A stretch of DNA of 35,266 nucleotides from Nocardiopsis sp. JB363 (lineage in GTDB: Bacteria > Actinomycetota > Actinomycetes > Streptosporangiales > Streptosporangiaceae), in contig NZ_FRFF01000114.1 in the NCBI RefSeq assembly GCF_900143625.1, positions 1-35,266 on the forward strand, given 5' to 3'. This document shows, in pieces, positions 32,697 to 35,266 of this stretch. Each line of letters begins with the position of its first letter. The first letter of the stretch is position 1. Both the position numbers and the translations under genes were made by a program. The notes under the pieces are model-generated. The model had not been told where the DNA came from and searched no databases. It saw only the letters and a program-made list of their open reading frames with translations.

Positions 32697-33233
32697 TCAG
32701 GTCAGTAGACGTCGGGCCATGTCCGCCAGCGTGACCGCGGAGGCCAGAGCCCCCAAGGCCGTGTTCCCGGGGGACAGCCGCTCCCACAGCCGGCGCAGCA
32801 GCCCTTGGTCGGCGATACCGCTCTGGGTGATCGCCAGCTCGGCCTCGGCCAGTTCGGTCTCGACCACGGTCACCTCGGAGGTGTCGGCGAGCAGGGGCAG
32901 TTGCCCGCGCAACAGCCGGATCTGCTCCAACAGCTCTTGGAACCGCTCATCCTCGGGGGTGACGTCGGTTCGCGCCGTGCTGTTGTCGCCGGTGGCGATG
33001 GACAGGCCCTCGGCGTCGCCGCCGATGACCACCGAACCGGCGGAGTGGTCTCCGACCGGCGCGGGCCAAGGAGCGACCTGCCGGTCGGGTCGAGGTGGTA
33101 CGTCGTTCCGGCTCGCGGGAGCGGAGGTTCGAGCGTCGCTTCCGGCCCCGGTGGAGAACGCTCCGCCGCGCACCGATCCGCCAATGAAGACCGAGCCCGC
33201 GTCGGTCCGGTCGTCGTCGTTGGTGTGCGTCAT
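32697..33233 (-). CDS. Small protein with two Gly-rich VxIGG modules and C-terminal helices
   Basis: Predicted 178-aa soluble protein, unassigned (its layout recalls the DUF5955-type streptomycete proteins). Two copies of a short module are visible: GSVFIGGSVRGGAFSTGAGSD (13-33) and GSVVIGGDAEGLSIATGDNS (66-85), pattern G-[SG]-V-[FV]-[IV]-GG-x3-G-x3-[AS]TG. A basic Pro-rich linker separates them. Residues ~95-178 form helices (FQELLEQIRLLRGQLPLL, ALASAVTLADMARRLL). The same module ends the upstream membrane protein. Start lies 2 nt after that gene's stop, so expression is coupled. Confidence 0.75.
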   Translation of the reverse strand: MTHTNDDDRTDAGSVFIGGSVRGGAFSTGAGSDARTSAPASRNDVPPRPDRQVAPWPAPVGDHSAGSVVIGGDAEGLSIATGDNSTARTDVTPEDERFQELLEQIRLLRGQLPLLADTSEVTVVETELAEAELAITQSGIADQGLLRRLWERLSPGNTALGALASAVTLADMARRLLT

Positions 33234-33235
33234 CC

Positions 33236-34984
33236 CTACCCCTGTTCCGTGTGAGGGGGAGCGTCGGCGGTGTTCGCTTGGGCTCCGATTCCGGTGGCGA
33301 TCGATCCGGCCATGGAGCCGCCGACGAACACCCCGCCGCCACCGACGTTGACCACTTGCTGTTGGAACTCGTCGGTCATGTAGCCGGCCTCGGCGAGGGC
33401 TTGGTGGGTGCCGGAGGTGATGCGGTCCTGAATGGTGGTGATGTAGCGGTTGATGTCCATCTCCTGGAACATCGACCGGGTGTCGCGCGCGCCCGCTTCC
33501 CTGATGCTGACCCGGGGCCCTTCAAGGGGAAGGTGGGCGGTGGAGTGCCACCATTCGCGCCTCCAGGACCGGAGGGCGTTCACCCCCGAGAACACGGCGG
33601 CGATCGTCACCGCCGGTGCGGCGGCCAGCGTCGACAGCCGTAGCCGGGTCGATCGTTCGGTGAGGTCGTCCACCTGGTGGAAGCTCGACCGCGGTGGGGC
33701 CAGGACGTAGGGCAACACCTCCAGGACGAGGAGGTCGCCCTGGGTGTGCACGCGCAAGAAGATGGTGGTCACGACTTCTTCCTGCCAACCGCCCACCCGA
33801 ATACGCAGGAAGTGTCGCCGCTGTTCGGCGCCCTCCCCGGTGGACTCCGCCAGATGCGTGCGCACGTCGGTGTCCCGGTAGGGCAGGGTGGTACGGCGCA
33901 GCCCCTCTGGCAGGTCGCTCGGCAGGAAGACGCACTCCTGCAGTTCCAGTCCGTTGAGCCGGTCCTGGCTGGTGCGCGTGGAGCGTTCGGTGAGTTCGGC
34001 CAGCCGGGGAACGATCAGGTCGAGCACCCGGCGGCCGTCCAGACGTTCGGGGACCGTCGGTGCGTCGGGCCGCGGCCTCAGTTCCAGCGTCAGGGACCAG
34101 GGTTTGTGCGGCACTCCGGCGCCCAGGAACGGTTCGTCCTCGTTGTACAGGGCCAGCGGAGAGAACTGCTCGGTGTCGATCGCCGCCAGGATCTTCTCGC
34201 GCCGGGAGGTGAACGGCGTACGGAAGGTCTGCGGAGGGGCCCCGGTGAACCCGTCGCGGGACAGCTCCGTCCACAGGATCTTGGAGAGCGTGAGTCGGTG
34301 CCAGGTCCCCACCAAGAGCAGCAGCGCCGGTAGGGACAGGACCGCCAGACCCTTGAAGATCGACCCCCCCATGAACGCTGACAGCACCATGAGCGCTGAG
34401 AACGCCATCAAGTACCAGATGGTCAGCGGCAGGAGTACAAAACGGAACCTGCGGAACCGGCCGGTCGGTGGATTCCCTGGGCCGTCGGCCACCAGGGTGG
34501 ACCGGCTCTGTCCGCGTGGTGATCGCCGGGCCAAGGAAAGCAGACTCGCCAGGGTGAAGGAGAACAGACAGCTGAGGAGCGTGGCGCTCAGCCCCGCCTC
34601 GTCCGGGGCCGAGCCCGTGAACAGGTCCAGGCTCGGGGGCGGGATGTTCATGGTGATGATCGCCGCGCCGGTTCCCCAGATCAGCAGGATCAGGGCGGCG
34701 GTCCCCAGTTCCAGGTTCCGGGCCCGTAGTGCGTGTCCGAGGACGGTCGCCACGTTGTAGCCCAGTGAGGGTGGAACCAGTCGTTCGGGGTGCTCGACCA
34801 ACTCGGTGATGACGGTGTCCCGGAACGCGGGATCGAGGTAGGTGCCCGCGCTGAGCAGCCGAGTGGCCTTGCTGCGGCTGTGCGGAGCGGTGTCGATGGG
34901 AGGAAAGAAGGAGGATGGCGCTTCCGGGGGAGGGGAGATGTCATGGATCGGTTGGGTCTGGTTCGGTGTTCCCATTCTTCCCAT
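33236..34984 (-). CDS. Five-TM membrane protein with C-terminal Gly-rich module (582 aa)
   Basis: Predicted integral membrane protein of unrecognised family. TM helices near residues 92-113, 131-152, 182-203, 210-228 and 449-470. A ~220-residue soluble region lies between TM4 and TM5 (HFLRIRVGGWQEEVVTTIFLRV, EVLPYVLAPPRS). After TM5 a helical stretch (MDINRYITTIQDRITSGTHQAL) leads to VGGGGVFVGGSMAGSIATG (547-565), the module shared with the next gene. The start at 34984 has no clear ribosome site; the ATG at 34975 is an alternative. First gene of a three-gene operon. Function unknown. Confidence 0.75.
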   Translation of the reverse strand: MGRMGTPNQTQPIHDISPPPEAPSSFFPPIDTAPHSRSKATRLLSAGTYLDPAFRDTVITELVEHPERLVPPSLGYNVATVLGHALRARNLELGTAALILLIWGTGAAIITMNIPPPSLDLFTGSAPDEAGLSATLLSCLFSFTLASLLSLARRSPRGQSRSTLVADGPGNPPTGRFRRFRFVLLPLTIWYLMAFSALMVLSAFMGGSIFKGLAVLSLPALLLLVGTWHRLTLSKILWTELSRDGFTGAPPQTFRTPFTSRREKILAAIDTEQFSPLALYNEDEPFLGAGVPHKPWSLTLELRPRPDAPTVPERLDGRRVLDLIVPRLAELTERSTRTSQDRLNGLELQECVFLPSDLPEGLRRTTLPYRDTDVRTHLAESTGEGAEQRRHFLRIRVGGWQEEVVTTIFLRVHTQGDLLVLEVLPYVLAPPRSSFHQVDDLTERSTRLRLSTLAAAPAVTIAAVFSGVNALRSWRREWWHSTAHLPLEGPRVSIREAGARDTRSMFQEMDINRYITTIQDRITSGTHQALAEAGYMTDEFQQQVVNVGGGGVFVGGSMAGSIATGIGAQANTADAPPHTEQG

Positions 34985-35205
34985 CGTTCAGAGAAGACTT
35001 CTTCCGCGTGAATGAAGCAGAATTGTAGAGCGTCGGATGGGGGATGTTCCATCGAACAGAATAGCTCTCTAAAAGTCAAAGTAAGAATGTATCGATTTGC
35101 CTTTTAAGGGAGGATTTAGAGGTATTTTCTTGATGTTTTTATCTGCCTCTCGGGTGGCGATGGCCCTGGTGAGAGGTTGTGTGGTTGATGTGGGCCTTTC
35201 TCGGG
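34985..35205. other. AT-rich upstream region of the three-gene operon
   Basis: This stretch is much richer in A/T than the rest of the window, especially 35020-35150, and contains no convincing gene. It should hold the operon promoter; no clean -35/-10 pair was found by eye. Confidence 0.5.
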
Positions 35206-35266
35206 CTGTCTCTTAAACACAACTGACGCTGCCGACGTAGAGAGAGGTCGAGATCTCGGTGGTCGC
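35206..35266. other. Illumina Nextera adapter (sequencing artefact at contig end)
   Basis: The final 61 bases follow the Nextera i5-side read-through adapter in order: the transposase mosaic end (CTGTCTCTTA, then ACACA), the constant CTGACGCTGCCGACG, an 8-base index that resembles the reverse complement of index S502, and AGATCTCGGTGGTCGC. A few substitutions occur, mostly at T positions. This is not genomic DNA and marks the end of an assembled contig. Confidence 0.93.

Noticed and set aside
35206..35266. Possible transposon end (Tn5-like mosaic end) at the right edge
   Set aside because: The constant linker and P5-type sequence after the mosaic end identify a library adapter, not a resident transposon.

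Overview
The window is very GC-rich actinomycete DNA. It has frequent GTG and TTG starts, ATGA/GTGA stop-start overlaps, twin-arginine and Sec export signals, and spore-associated-protein-like secreted proteins. The gene content and style suggest a Nocardiopsaceae-type (Nocardiopsis-like) streptomycete relative; that placement is an inference. The right edge is not genome: the last ~61 bases read as an Illumina Nextera library adapter, so the window ends at the end of a draft contig. No rRNA, tRNA or CRISPR array was seen.

Left part (1-7.2 kb). The 3' end of a TetR regulator overlaps a TetX-like FAD monooxygenase. A small cysteine-rich protein follows on the other strand. Next is a DHA2-type MFS efflux pump with its own TetR repressor, read leftwards; two 16-bp TetR-type palindromes lie upstream of the pump. 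An NmrA-like NAD(P)-binding oxidoreductase and a 501-aa protein of unknown function follow, both leftwards.

Centre-left (7.2-18 kb). A secreted ricin-lectin-like protein is separated by an AT-richer 665-bp gap from a Cds1-like PLP enzyme (cysteine desulfhydrase / cysteine-synthase fold). The fmdB-fmdA formamidase pair converges on it. A Tat-exported DUF4185 protein gene is wrecked by three single-base frameshifts and by a 309-bp non-autonomous IS200/IS605-type element that still carries a tnpB 3' remnant and both end hairpins. A Tat-exported esterase, an AI-2E family permease and a 636-aa protein with an isolated sigma-70 region-4-like helix-turn-helix follow.

Centre-right (18-27.1 kb). After a 0.9-kb gap comes an unrecognised 369-aa protein. 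Then, all rightwards, come a 60-aa membrane protein, a DUF1028 protein, a SEC-C protein, a large-subunit HPII-type catalase (katE) and three tandem SapA-like secreted proteins. A GntR/UTRA regulator converges on them.

Right part (27.1-35.27 kb). A translationally coupled operon (KdgT-type permease, DUF1537 four-carbon acid sugar kinase, PdxA2-type dehydrogenase) probably takes up a four-carbon acid sugar, phosphorylates it and oxidises it towards DHAP. The adjacent GntR protein is the likely regulator, and a 27-bp inverted repeat ahead of the permease is its likely site. A lipoprotein then converges on a compact three-gene operon: a five-TM membrane protein, a small soluble protein and a single-TM protein. 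The first two share a glycine-rich module and I cannot assign the operon to a described system.
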